Source of the DNA: Caulobacter sp. BP25
GTDB taxonomy: Bacteria > Pseudomonadota > Alphaproteobacteria > Caulobacterales > Caulobacteraceae
NCBI RefSeq assembly: GCF_002737755.1
Contig: NZ_PEGH01000020.1
Coordinates: 62,001-126,000 of the forward strand
Length of the DNA stretch: 64,000 nucleotides
Direction: 5' to 3'
The notes beneath the pieces were generated by a model. That model made no database searches, was not told the origin of the DNA, and saw nothing but the letters and a program-made list of their open reading frames with translations. How positions within the stretch are numbered: the first letter of the stretch is position 1; every line of letters starts with the position of its first letter. Shown here piece after piece: positions 8,857 through 16,532 of this stretch. Position numbers and translations under genes: made by a program.

Positions 8857-9827
8857 GCCAGGAGATCAAGAAGGTCCTGGTCATCAAGCTGGGCGCGCTG
8901 GGCGACTTTGTCCTGGCCCTTGCGGCGATGAAGAAGATTCGCGAGGCGCATCCCAAGGCCAAGATCACCCTGCTGACCACGCCGCCATTCGAAGCGCTGG
9001 CCAAGCTCAGCCCCTACTTCAACGCCGTCGAGACCGACGGTCGCCCCGGCGATCTGAGCGAAACCCTGGCGATGATCGGCCGAATTCGGAAAGCGGGCTA
9101 CGATCGGGTCTACGACCTGCAGACCAACAACCGCACCAACTGGTACTTCCAACTGCTGCGTCCCTTCCCACCGCAATGGAACGGCATCGCCTTCGGTTGC
9201 GCCCTGCCACAGAAGGGCAAGGCGCGCCTGAGCATGCACACGCTGGAGCGGCACGCCGACCAGCTGAAGGCCGCGGGCGTCTGGCCCGAGGCGCCGACAG
9301 AGCCCGGCAGCGCGCCGGCGCCGGACCTCTCGTGGATTCTTCGGAAGCAGAAGAAGGACGCGCCCCCCGTTTCCGGCGCGGCGAAGCCCAAGCCCTATGT
9401 CCTGCTGGTGCCCGGCGGCTCGGCGCATCGCCCCGAGAAGCGCTGGCCCGTCGAGTTCTACGCCCAGCTGGCGTCGCTGCTCAAGGCGCGCGGCTTCGAC
9501 ATCGTCATCATCGGCGGACCTCAGGAAAGCGCCATGGCGCGCCAGATCCAGAAGGCGACCGCTGGCGCGCGCGACCTGACCGGCAGAACGGACTTCGCCC
9601 AACTGGCGCTGCTCGGCGCCAAGGCCGCCCTGGCCGTAGGCAACGACACCGGGCCGACCCACCTTCTGGCGGCCGCAGGCGCGCCGACGATCGCCCTGTT
9701 CTCGGACGCCTCGGACCCGGACCTCTGCGCGCCGCGCGGCCACGTAACCGTGATCCGCTCCCCCGATCTTCAGGCCCTGCCAGTCAGCACCGTCGCCAGC
9801 GCGGCCACAGCGCTGACGACGCGGTAA
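8853..9827 (+). CDS. Glycosyltransferase family 9 (heptosyltransferase-like)
   Basis: The likely start is TTG at 8853, which overlaps the upstream GT4 stop (TTGA) and puts the typical GT9 N-terminus KVLVIKLGALGDFVLA at residues 6-21. An open extension to 8652 would lie wholly inside the GT4 gene and was rejected. The 324-residue protein shows VPGGSAHRPEKRWP and the ADP-heptose-site motif GNDTGPTHLLAA, both hallmarks of WaaC/WaaF/RfaF-like heptosyltransferases. It likely adds a sugar to lipopolysaccharide core in the cytoplasm. The donor sugar is not certain: Caulobacterales LPS differs from enteric types. Confidence 0.86.
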   Translation: MSQEIKKVLVIKLGALGDFVLALAAMKKIREAHPKAKITLLTTPPFEALAKLSPYFNAVETDGRPGDLSETLAMIGRIRKAGYDRVYDLQTNNRTNWYFQLLRPFPPQWNGIAFGCALPQKGKARLSMHTLERHADQLKAAGVWPEAPTEPGSAPAPDLSWILRKQKKDAPPVSGAAKPKPYVLLVPGGSAHRPEKRWPVEFYAQLASLLKARGFDIVIIGGPQESAMARQIQKATAGARDLTGRTDFAQLALLGAKAALAVGNDTGPTHLLAAAGAPTIALFSDASDPDLCAPRGHVTVIRSPDLQALPVSTVASAATALTTR

Positions 9828-9836
9828 GACGCGAGC

Positions 9837-10436
9837 CTAGTACCCCGCGTACCGCCCAGGCTTGTGATTGGCGATGATCACCGCGCTCAGCGCCACGGCG
9901 CTGGCGATCGAAAGCAAGAGCTTGTCGAAACTGATCGCGAAAAAGCCCGCACCCACGATCACGCAATCGGCGACCATCTGCACCTTGCCGGCGCTGATCC
10001 CCCGACGCTCCTGCAGATAGAGGGCCAGCACGCCGATCCCGCCGACGCTGGACCTGTGCCGCGCCAGGGCCAGGATGCCCATGCCGATGATCGTACCGCC
10101 GAAGATGGCCGCGAAGATCGGATCCACCCCCGTCACCTTCAGCCAATGCGGCATGGCCCAGGCAAAGCCCGCCAGCAGCAGGTTGGTCGCCAAGGTCTTG
10201 AAGGTGAACATCCACCCCAGGGTCCGCTGGGCCAGCACATAGAACGGCAGGTTCAGCACGAAGAACACCACGCCCACCGGCCAGCCGCTGATGTACGAGA
10301 CGATCAGCGCCACCCCGGCGACGCCGCCGGTGACGAGGCCAGCGGCCTTCAACAGGGTCAGGCCGACAGCGATGAAACTGGAGCCAATCAGGAGGGCGTG
10401 GATGTCCTCCAGGGCGGTATGGCGATGCGGATTCAT
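9837..10436 (-). CDS. YitT family membrane protein
   Basis: The 199-residue integral membrane protein has about five hydrophobic segments. It carries the conserved YitT/DUF161 features GLVTGGVAGVAL near 33-44 and ARHRSSVGGIGVLALYLQ near 125-142. No signal peptide or extra domain is present, and the C-terminal DUF2179 domain seen in longer YitT proteins is missing. Physiological role and transported substrate, if any, are unknown. It is divergent from infC across a 224-base gap (10437-10660) containing both promoters; no clear terminator lies between it and the convergent GT9 gene. Confidence 0.85.
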   Translation of the reverse strand: MNPHRHTALEDIHALLIGSSFIAVGLTLLKAAGLVTGGVAGVALIVSYISGWPVGVVFFVLNLPFYVLAQRTLGWMFTFKTLATNLLLAGFAWAMPHWLKVTGVDPIFAAIFGGTIIGMGILALARHRSSVGGIGVLALYLQERRGISAGKVQMVADCVIVGAGFFAISFDKLLLSIASAVALSAVIIANHKPGRYAGY

Positions 10437-10660
10437 GGGGATCAGGCAGGGGTCTTGGTCAGGAGATCACGCGTCCCCGCCTCGTCGTTTCCCCCTGATC
10501 GCTCTTTAGGCCCGAAAAAACTGGCCCCGACGACGTCTCTTTAACCGCCTTCGCTTGATAGAGAGCGGCCGGCGCGTCATATATCAGTTTCTCGCGGCGC
10601 GCCCAGCGCGGCGCGAAAACGTTTAGCCCTACCCCTATCAACAGCCCCGGAGCCGCCCCT

Positions 10661-11194
10661 ATTCGCCGTCCTATGCAAACGCCGCCCGTCAAGGATGGGC
10701 CGCGTATCAACGATGAAATCCGTGTCCCCCGCGTCCTGCTGATCGACCAAAATGGCGAGAAGCAAGGCGAGATGCCGACGTCCGCCGCCCTAGAAGCGGC
10801 TGAGGAGGCTGGCCTGGACTTGGTGGAAATCGTTCCGAACGCCAATCCTCCCGTCTGCAAAATCCTGGACTACGGAAAGTTCAAGTTCCAGGAGCAGAAG
10901 AAGAAGAACGAGGCGCGCAAGCGGCAAAAGGTCGTCGAGCTCAAGGAAATCAAGCTCCGCCCGAACATCGACGTTCACGACTACGAAGTGAAGGCCAAGT
11001 CGATGCACCGCTTCTTCGAGGAAGGCGACAAGGTCAAGGTGACCCTGCGCTTCCGCGGTCGCGAAATGGCCCACCCGGAACTCGGCATGAAGCTGTTGCT
11101 CAAGGTCAAGGCCGACTTCGACGAAGTCGCCAAGGTCGAATATGAGCCGCGCATGGAAGGCCGGCAGATGATCATGATCCTGGCCCCGCGCTAG
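10661..11194 (+). CDS. infC: Translation initiation factor IF-3, probable ATT start
   Basis: IF-3 binds the 30S subunit, prevents premature 50S joining and discriminates start codons. The N-domain ([17 protein letters not shown]), the lysine-rich linker ([15 protein letters not shown]) and the C-domain ([33 protein letters not shown]) are all present. The first in-frame ATG is at 10673, but it lies about 20 bases from the only Shine-Dalgarno-like GGAG (10649-10652). An in-frame ATT at 10661 sits 8 bases from that GGAG and gives the N-terminus RRPMQ, similar to other alphaproteobacterial IF-3 proteins. The ATT start (177 residues) is preferred. A strong terminator follows. Confidence 0.9.
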   Translation: MRRPMQTPPVKDGPRINDEIRVPRVLLIDQNGEKQGEMPTSAALEAAEEAGLDLVEIVPNANPPVCKILDYGKFKFQEQKKKNEARKRQKVVELKEIKLRPNIDVHDYEVKAKSMHRFFEEGDKVKVTLRFRGREMAHPELGMKLLLKVKADFDEVAKVEYEPRMEGRQMIMILAPR

Positions 11195-11213
11195 GATTGG
11201 ATCACGGGCAGAC

Positions 11214-11253
11214 AAGAAAAACGCCCCGGCCTCGCGGTCGGGGCGTTTTTCTT
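11214..11253 (+). terminator. Intrinsic terminator of infC
   Basis: A near-perfect hairpin with stem ACGCCCCG/CGGGGCGT and a short GC-rich loop is followed by TTTTTCTT. The matching A-rich left flank makes it function-like on the opposite strand too. It begins about 20 bases after the infC stop, so infC ends as its own transcript, unlike the usual infC-rpmI-rplT operon. Confidence 0.92.
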
Positions 11254-11319
11254 TGGGTGTTCGCCCCCTCGACACCTCCGCTCGCCTTGGTAGAGTTGAC
11301 CGACGAGGGGGAGTTTGGC

Positions 11320-13257
11320 GTGTTGAAATCCATTATCGCCGCGGGTGCGGCGTGCGTTGCGTTGCTGTGCGCGGGTTCCCTTTCGGCCCAGCCCAAGCCA
11401 AATCTCGCCGTCTACGGGCAACTTCCAAACATCGAGCAGATCGAGCTGTCGCCTGACGGCTCCAAACTGGCCATCGTGGTGACCGATGGCGAGCAGCGCT
11501 TCCTGTCAATCCGTCAGGTGCGAGGCGGCGTTCTTGCGGGAATGAACGTTGGCGCCACCAAGCTGCGGGGCGTGACCTGGGCGGGAGAAGAGCACCTCAT
11601 TCTCGTCGTCTCCAGGACCGACGCCGTGGTCGGCCTTATGGGACCCGCGCGCGAATACTTCCTCGCCACGGACTACAATTGGAAAACCAAGAAGCAGGTT
11701 TTGCTGCTGCGCAATCAGCGCGACGCCATGAATGTGATCCTCGGCGCACCGATGGTGCGCATGATCAACAGCGAGCCCGTGGTGTTCTTGGAAGGCGTCC
11801 ACTTCGTCAACAACGTCGGGCTAGACACCCTCTTCCGCATCAATCTGAACAGCGGCGCGACCCGGATGCTGGACTATGGCGCGCAGGTGGATACCGACGG
11901 CTGGCTCGTCGATGCCAAGGGCGAACCCGTGGCGCAATCGCTCTACAACAGCGAGCGAGGTCGCTGGACGCTCAAGATCAAGCAGGGCATGAGCTGGCGG
12001 GCGATCGACGAGGCCATCACACCGATGGGCTCCTATGGCATCGCCGGTTTCGGCCGAGATGGAAAATCAGTGCTGGTCTGGCGTACGGACGACAAGGATC
12101 AAGACATCCTGCGGGAGTATGACGCCAGCGGTCAGCACGTCGACCTGCCCAGCGACCTGAACCTGAGCGGATTGCTGCACGATCCCGCCAATCTCTCCCT
12201 GCTCGGCGGCTATACGCTCAAGGGCGACGACCTGATCTACACCTTCTTCGACCCTGGCAGTCAGAGAGCGTGGAACGCCGTCGGCAAGGCCTATCAGGGC
12301 GACCGCGTTTCACTGGCGTCCTGGTCCCAGGACCGCAAACGCGTCGTCGCAAGAGTCGATTCTCCGACCATGGGCCCCGGCTATACGCTTGTGGACCTCA
12401 ACACCAAGACCGCTGACTGGCTGGGCGACATCTATAGCGGACTGACGGAAGCAGCGATCTCGCCCGTACGTCCCATCAAGTACAAGGCGGCGGACGGCCT
12501 GGAGATCAACGGCTACCTCACTCTGCCCAAGGGGCGCGATCCGAAGAATCTGCCGCTGATCGTGCTGCCGCATGGCGGACCGGAAGGCCGTGACACCCCC
12601 GGATTCGACTGGTGGAGCCAGGCGCTGGCCTCGCGCGGCTATGCCGTGCTGCAGCCAAACTTCCGGGGCTCCGAGGGCTACGGCTGGGACTTTGTCCAGG
12701 CGGGCTTCGGCGAGTGGGGCAAGAAGATGCAGACGGACCTATCCGACGGCGTTCGGGATCTGGCCAAGCAGGGGATCATCGACCCCAAGCGCGTCTGTAT
12801 CGTGGGCGCGTCCTATGGCGGCTATGCGGCGCTGGCCGGCGCGACGCTCGATAACGGCGTCTATCGCTGCGCGGTATCGGTCGCCGGCCCGTCCGACCTG
12901 AAGAAAATGCTGCTGTCTGTTCGCGCATCCCATAATGGCGCTGTCTCCGCCGCCCAGCGCTACTGGCTTCGCTTCATGGGAGCCGATGGCATCAGGGACC
13001 CTGATCTGGCGGCCATATCGCCCGCACAGCAGGCGGCCAAAGCGAACGTCCCGGTGATGCTCATTCACGGCAAGGACGACACGGTCGTCCGTTACGACCA
13101 GAGCCAGATCATGGCCGATGCGCTCAAGAAGGCGGGCAAGCCGGTCGAGTTCATCACCCTGGACGGCGAGGACCACTGGCTCTCGCGCGGCGCCACGCGG
13201 CTGAAGATGCTGACCGAGACCGTAGCGTTCGTCGAAAAGCACAATCCTCCGGAGTGA
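11320..13257 (+). CDS. S9 family prolyl-oligopeptidase-like peptidase, exported
   Basis: The GTG at 11320 is preferred as start: GAGGGGGA at 11305-11312 is well spaced, and a signal peptide follows directly (LKSIIAAGAACVALLCAGSLSAQ). The frame stays open back to 11197 across the infC terminator, which is not coding. The protein has 645 residues. An N-terminal beta-propeller-like part contains LSPDGSKLAIVV, and a C-terminal alpha/beta-hydrolase domain has nucleophile GASYGG (Ser498), acid in GKDD (Asp586/587) and His619 in EDHW. It is probably a periplasmic dipeptidyl- or acylaminoacyl-peptidase; the bond specificity is unknown. Confidence 0.87.
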   Translation: MLKSIIAAGAACVALLCAGSLSAQPKPNLAVYGQLPNIEQIELSPDGSKLAIVVTDGEQRFLSIRQVRGGVLAGMNVGATKLRGVTWAGEEHLILVVSRTDAVVGLMGPAREYFLATDYNWKTKKQVLLLRNQRDAMNVILGAPMVRMINSEPVVFLEGVHFVNNVGLDTLFRINLNSGATRMLDYGAQVDTDGWLVDAKGEPVAQSLYNSERGRWTLKIKQGMSWRAIDEAITPMGSYGIAGFGRDGKSVLVWRTDDKDQDILREYDASGQHVDLPSDLNLSGLLHDPANLSLLGGYTLKGDDLIYTFFDPGSQRAWNAVGKAYQGDRVSLASWSQDRKRVVARVDSPTMGPGYTLVDLNTKTADWLGDIYSGLTEAAISPVRPIKYKAADGLEINGYLTLPKGRDPKNLPLIVLPHGGPEGRDTPGFDWWSQALASRGYAVLQPNFRGSEGYGWDFVQAGFGEWGKKMQTDLSDGVRDLAKQGIIDPKRVCIVGASYGGYAALAGATLDNGVYRCAVSVAGPSDLKKMLLSVRASHNGAVSAAQRYWLRFMGADGIRDPDLAAISPAQQAAKANVPVMLIHGKDDTVVRYDQSQIMADALKKAGKPVEFITLDGEDHWLSRGATRLKMLTETVAFVEKHNPPE

Positions 13258-13307
13258 CCAACAGCGGGTCGCCAAATCGCCCCATACGGCTTAAACCGCG
13301 CGATCTG

Positions 13308-14501
13308 ATGTCCAGCACCACTCACAGCACCCGCGCCCTGGCCGTCCTGCTCCTGGTTGTCTTCATCAACCTGGTGGGTTTCGGCGTGGTCATCCCGCTG
13401 CTGCCCTTCTACGCCACGGCGATGGACGCCGCCCCTTGGCAGGTGACGGCCATGTTCGCCGCCTACAGCCTGGGGCAGTTCTTTGGCGAACCGTTCTGGG
13501 GCCGGCTGTCGGACCGGATAGGCAGGCGGCCGGTGCTGCTCGTGACGATCCTGGCCAACGCCGTGGCCTATGTCGCCCTGGCCTTCGCGCCGAACATCTG
13601 GATCGCCATGGCCATCCGCCTGTTCGGCGGCTTTGGCAGCGGGAACATCTCGACGATCCAGGGCTACATGGCTGACGTCACGCCGCCGGAGAAGCGCGCC
13701 GGTCGGATGGGCCTGCTGGGCGCGGCTTTCGGCGCCGGCTTCGTGATCGGCCCCTCGCTCGGCGGCCTGTTGGCTCATCCCAGCGCTGGCCAGTTGGGCT
13801 TCCAGATTCCGCTGTTCGTCGCCGCGGGCATGGCTGCCGCCGCCGCGATCGGCATCGTCGCCTTCGTCGGCGAGAGCCGGGCGCGTTCGGCGCCCGACGT
13901 CATCCAACCCAGCCGGGGCGAGGCCCTGGCCCAGGCCGCCGCCCACCCGATCCTGTCTCGCGTACTGCTGGTCACCCTGGTCTCGACCGGCGCCTTCGCG
14001 GGCATGGAGTCGATCTTTGGTCTCTGGGCCAATGCGCGCTTTTCCTGGGGGCCGCGCGAGGTGGGGCTGTGCTTCGCGGTCATCGGGGTCATCGCCTCGC
14101 TGGGCCAAGGCGTGCTGACCGGGCGCCTCGCCCGCCGCTTCGGCGAAGGCCGGGTGCTGACGACGGGCCTCTCGATCATCATGCTGAGCCTCTTCGTCAC
14201 GCCCTTCGCGCCGCATGCAAGCCTGGCCATGGTCGCGGTGGGCTGCACGGCCTTCGGCCAGTCGCTGGTCTTCCCCTGCGTGGCCGCCTTGATTTCGCGC
14301 GCCAGCCCGCCGGATCGCCAAGGCCAGATGCTGGGCTTGAACATGGCGGCCGGCTCCTTGGCGCGGATCGCCGGCCCCCTCACGGCCGGGCCGCTCTTTG
14401 GACTGGCGGCTGGCGGCCCCTACTGGATGGGATCGGCGCTGATGGTTCCCGCGATCGCCTTCGCTCTGACCATCGTCCACCGCACCAAGGCGGCCGCCTG
14501 A
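13308..14501 (+). CDS. MFS transporter (TetA-like drug/H+ antiporter family)
   Basis: ATG 13308 gives 397 residues. A GTG at 13254 overlapping the upstream stop is in frame but would add an uncharged-poor leader before the first helix. Twelve hydrophobic segments are visible. Motif A of MFS proteins appears in loop 2-3 as GRLSDRIGRRPVLL, and a TetA-like N-terminus (LVVFINLVGFGVVIPLLPFYA) starts helix 1. These point to a DHA1-type multidrug or tetracycline-class efflux protein in the inner membrane. The substrate cannot be assigned. It lies 50 bases after the S9 peptidase and may be co-transcribed. Confidence 0.86.
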   Translation: MSSTTHSTRALAVLLLVVFINLVGFGVVIPLLPFYATAMDAAPWQVTAMFAAYSLGQFFGEPFWGRLSDRIGRRPVLLVTILANAVAYVALAFAPNIWIAMAIRLFGGFGSGNISTIQGYMADVTPPEKRAGRMGLLGAAFGAGFVIGPSLGGLLAHPSAGQLGFQIPLFVAAGMAAAAAIGIVAFVGESRARSAPDVIQPSRGEALAQAAAHPILSRVLLVTLVSTGAFAGMESIFGLWANARFSWGPREVGLCFAVIGVIASLGQGVLTGRLARRFGEGRVLTTGLSIIMLSLFVTPFAPHASLAMVAVGCTAFGQSLVFPCVAALISRASPPDRQGQMLGLNMAAGSLARIAGPLTAGPLFGLAAGGPYWMGSALMVPAIAFALTIVHRTKAAA

Positions 14502-14568
14502 TCGTGCCCGCCGCGCTTCAAACCCTTGCCAACGGCGAGTCTTTCCTGTAGCAACGCCGCCTTTCCGG

Positions 14569-14600
14569 AACCGCCTGGCCATTGGCATGCCATGGCGGTT
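14569..14600 (+). promoter_or_regulatory. Leader hairpin upstream of rpmI-rplT
   Basis: AACCGCC at 14569-14575 pairs with GGCGGTT at 14594-14600, and the stem extends inward through TGGC/GCCA with one bulged base. No U-tract follows, so it is not a simple terminator. Its place 41 bases before rpmI is where L20-type autoregulatory leader structures occur in other bacteria, but no known L20-leader signature was recognised. Regulatory function is inference. Confidence 0.4.
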
Positions 14601-14641
14601 CGTCATGCTTCTAGAGGACGGGGCGTAAGCTCCGACGCGAA

Positions 14642-14842
14642 ATGCCGAAGTTGAAGACCAAGTCGGGCGCTAAAAAGCGCTTCAAACTGACCGCTACGGG
14701 CAAGCTGAAGGCCGGCGTCGCCGGCAAGCGCCACCGCCTGATCGGCCACAATGGCAAGTACATCCGCCAAAACCGCGGAACCAAGGTGATGAGCGAGGCT
14801 GACGCCAAGATCATCCGCACCTACCTGCCCTACGGCCTGTAA
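14642..14842 (+). CDS. rpmI: 50S ribosomal protein L35
   Basis: The protein has 66 residues, the normal L35 length, beginning [15 protein letters not shown] with the family's lysine/arginine-rich core ([19 protein letters not shown]) and the C-terminal YLPYGL. It is a structural protein of the large ribosomal subunit. The stop is 15 bases before rplT, with AAGAGGAG between them as the rplT ribosome-binding site. Infrequently for bacteria, infC is not directly upstream. Confidence 0.98.
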   Translation: MPKLKTKSGAKKRFKLTATGKLKAGVAGKRHRLIGHNGKYIRQNRGTKVMSEADAKIIRTYLPYGL

Positions 14843-14857
14843 GAGGAGCGCTGACAC

Positions 14858-15214
14858 ATGGCTCGCGTCAAACGGGGCGTTACCGCCCACGCCAAGCACA
14901 AGAAGGTTCTCGAGCAAGCCAAGGGCTTCTACGGGCGCCGCAAGAACACCATCCGCACGGCCAAGGCCGCGGTCGACAAGGCCGGCCAGTACGCCTATCG
15001 CGACCGCAAGGTGCGCAAGCGCGCCTTCCGTTCGCTGTGGATCCAACGCATCAACGCCGGCGCTCGTCTCGAGGGCTTCACCTACTCGCAATTCATCCAC
15101 GGCCTGGACGTGGCGGGTATCGTGATCGACCGTAAGGTCCTCGCCGACATCGCCGGCGCCGATCCGGTTGCGTTCAAGGCCATCGCCGACAAGGTTCGCG
15201 CCGCTCTGGCCTAA
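14858..15214 (+). CDS. rplT: 50S ribosomal protein L20
   Basis: This is L20 at its normal size of 118 residues. The basic RNA-binding N-terminal helix ([30 protein letters not shown]) and the globular C-terminal domain ([20 protein letters not shown]) are intact. L20 is an early assembly protein of the 50S subunit and in several bacteria represses its own operon. It is preceded by a good Shine-Dalgarno sequence (AGAGGAG) and followed by an intrinsic terminator, so rpmI-rplT form one short operon. Confidence 0.98.
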   Translation: MARVKRGVTAHAKHKKVLEQAKGFYGRRKNTIRTAKAAVDKAGQYAYRDRKVRKRAFRSLWIQRINAGARLEGFTYSQFIHGLDVAGIVIDRKVLADIAGADPVAFKAIADKVRAALA

Positions 15215-15248
15215 GGACATCTGGGTTTTTAAGACCCATTCGATCCTG

Positions 15249-15281
15249 AAAAGCCCTCCGGTGCGAACCGGAGGGCTTTTT
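15249..15281 (+). terminator. Intrinsic terminator of rpmI-rplT
   Basis: The hairpin AAGCCCTCCGG / CCGGAGGGCTT with a TGCGAA loop is followed by TTTTT. It lies about 35 bases past the rplT stop and separates the ribosomal protein operon from pheST. Confidence 0.93.
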
Positions 15282-15334
15282 GCTGCGCGCTCCCCTACTC
15301 CCCCGCGACCAAATCCTCTAGACGGATGCCCGTC

Positions 15335-16408
15335 ATGACCGATCTCAACACCCTCGAAGCCGACGTGCTGGCCCAGGTGGCCGCCGCCTCGGATCTCCAA
15401 GCGCTCGACGCGGTCCGCGTGGCCGCCGTCGGCAAGACCGGCTCGATCTCGGGCCTCCTGAAAACCCTGGGCGCGATGAGCCCCGAGGAGCGCAAGACGC
15501 AAGGGGCGGCGATCAACGCCCTGCGCGACAAGGTCGCCGAGGCCATCAGCGCCAAGAAGGCCGCGCTGGAGGCCGCCGAGCTGGACGCGCGCCTGGCCAG
15601 CGAAACCCTGGACCTCTCTTTGCCCGCGCCCTACCGCCGCAAGGGCAGCGTCCACCCGACCATGCAGACCATGGACGAGATCGTCGCGGTCTTCGCCGAA
15701 ATGGGCTTTGCGGTCGCCGAAGGTCCGGACATCGAGGACGACTTTCACAACTTCACGGCCCTGAACTTCCCCGAGAAGCACCCGGCCCGCGAGATGCACG
15801 ACACCTTCTTCTTCAACACGAAGGAGAGCGGTGAGCGCATGCTTCTGCGCACCCACACCAGCCCCGTGCAGGTGCGGACCATGGTGTCGCAACAGCCGCC
15901 GATCCGCATCATCGCCCCGGGTCGCACCTATCGCGTGGACAACGACGCCACCCACACGCCGGTGTTCCACCAGGTCGAGGGCTTGGTGATCGACAGGGGC
16001 ATCCACATGGGTCACCTGAAGTGGACCCTGGAGACCTTCCTGGCGCGGTTCTTCGAGACCGACGCGGTCACGACCCAGTTCCGTCCGCACCACTTCCCGT
16101 TCACCGAGCCGTCGGCCGAGATGGACGTGCAGTGCGATCGGTCGGGCGGCGAGATCAAGATCGGCCAGGGCACGAGCTGGCTCGAAATCCTGGGCTGCGG
16201 CATGGTTCACCCGAACGTCCTGCGCGCCTGCGGCATCGACCCGGACGAATACCAGGGCTTCGCCTTCGGCATGGGCGTCGATCGCTTAGGCATGCTGAAA
16301 TACGGCATGCCGGACCTGCGCGACATGTGGTCGTCGGACGTCCGCTGGCTGTCGCACTACGGCTTCAGCGCGTTTGCCGCGCCGAACCCGGCTTCTGGGC
16401 TGAGCTAG
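15335..16408 (+). CDS. pheS: Phenylalanine-tRNA ligase alpha subunit
   Basis: This is the catalytic alpha subunit of the (alpha-beta)2 phenylalanyl-tRNA synthetase. The N-terminal coiled coil occupies about the first 90 residues. Class II motif 2 ([12 protein letters not shown]) and motif 3 ([13 protein letters not shown]) are intact, as is the [10 protein letters not shown] active-site strand. Two in-frame ATGs lie 9 bases apart (15326 and 15335); the second (357 residues, [11 protein letters not shown]) is preferred because alignments of the family usually begin there, but the spacing from a ribosome-binding site does not decide it. pheT follows after a repeat-containing gap. Confidence 0.97.
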   Translation: MTDLNTLEADVLAQVAAASDLQALDAVRVAAVGKTGSISGLLKTLGAMSPEERKTQGAAINALRDKVAEAISAKKAALEAAELDARLASETLDLSLPAPYRRKGSVHPTMQTMDEIVAVFAEMGFAVAEGPDIEDDFHNFTALNFPEKHPAREMHDTFFFNTKESGERMLLRTHTSPVQVRTMVSQQPPIRIIAPGRTYRVDNDATHTPVFHQVEGLVIDRGIHMGHLKWTLETFLARFFETDAVTTQFRPHHFPFTEPSAEMDVQCDRSGGEIKIGQGTSWLEILGCGMVHPNVLRACGIDPDEYQGFAFGMGVDRLGMLKYGMPDLRDMWSSDVRWLSHYGFSAFAAPNPASGLS

Positions 16409-16419
16409 ACAAGAACCCT

Positions 16420-16518
16420 CCCCTCCCCCTTGCGGGGAGGGGGCAGGGGGTGGGGGTGAGACGCCGCCGCCTCCGAGCACACACCCCAACCCCAACCCCT
16501 CCCCGCAAGGGGGAGGGG
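16420..16518. repeat. Palindromic intergenic repeat between pheS and pheT
   Basis: Two inverted 23-base arms (16420-16442 and 16496-16518) share the core CTCCCCCTTGCGGGGAGGGG and are separated by a G/C-biased linker. Each arm is itself a small hairpin around TTGCG. The right arm ends 4 bases before the pheT Shine-Dalgarno GGAG (16522-16525). The same core, in a variant form, appears after pheT. This looks like a REP/BIME-type element of the kind scattered in Caulobacterales genomes, here inside an operon. Confidence 0.82.
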
Positions 16519-16532
16519 CTTGGAGATCGAAA

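Noticed and set aside
11197..11319. Upstream extension of the S9 peptidase
   Set aside because: It would translate the infC terminator and bury the signal peptide; GTG 11320 has a good ribosome-binding site.
13092..14606. A 504-codon minus-strand frame across the MFS gene
   Set aside because: It is a low-complexity Arg/Gly/Gln-rich shadow of the transporter gene, without a start signal or recognisable domain.
14603..16210. A 535-codon minus-strand frame across rpmI, rplT and pheS
   Set aside because: It covers three certain genes on the other strand and shows only compositional shadow sequence.
16420..16518. CRISPR array or tandem repeat between pheS and pheT
   Set aside because: There are only two inverted arms and no regular direct repeats with spacers; no CRISPR array was seen anywhere in the window.
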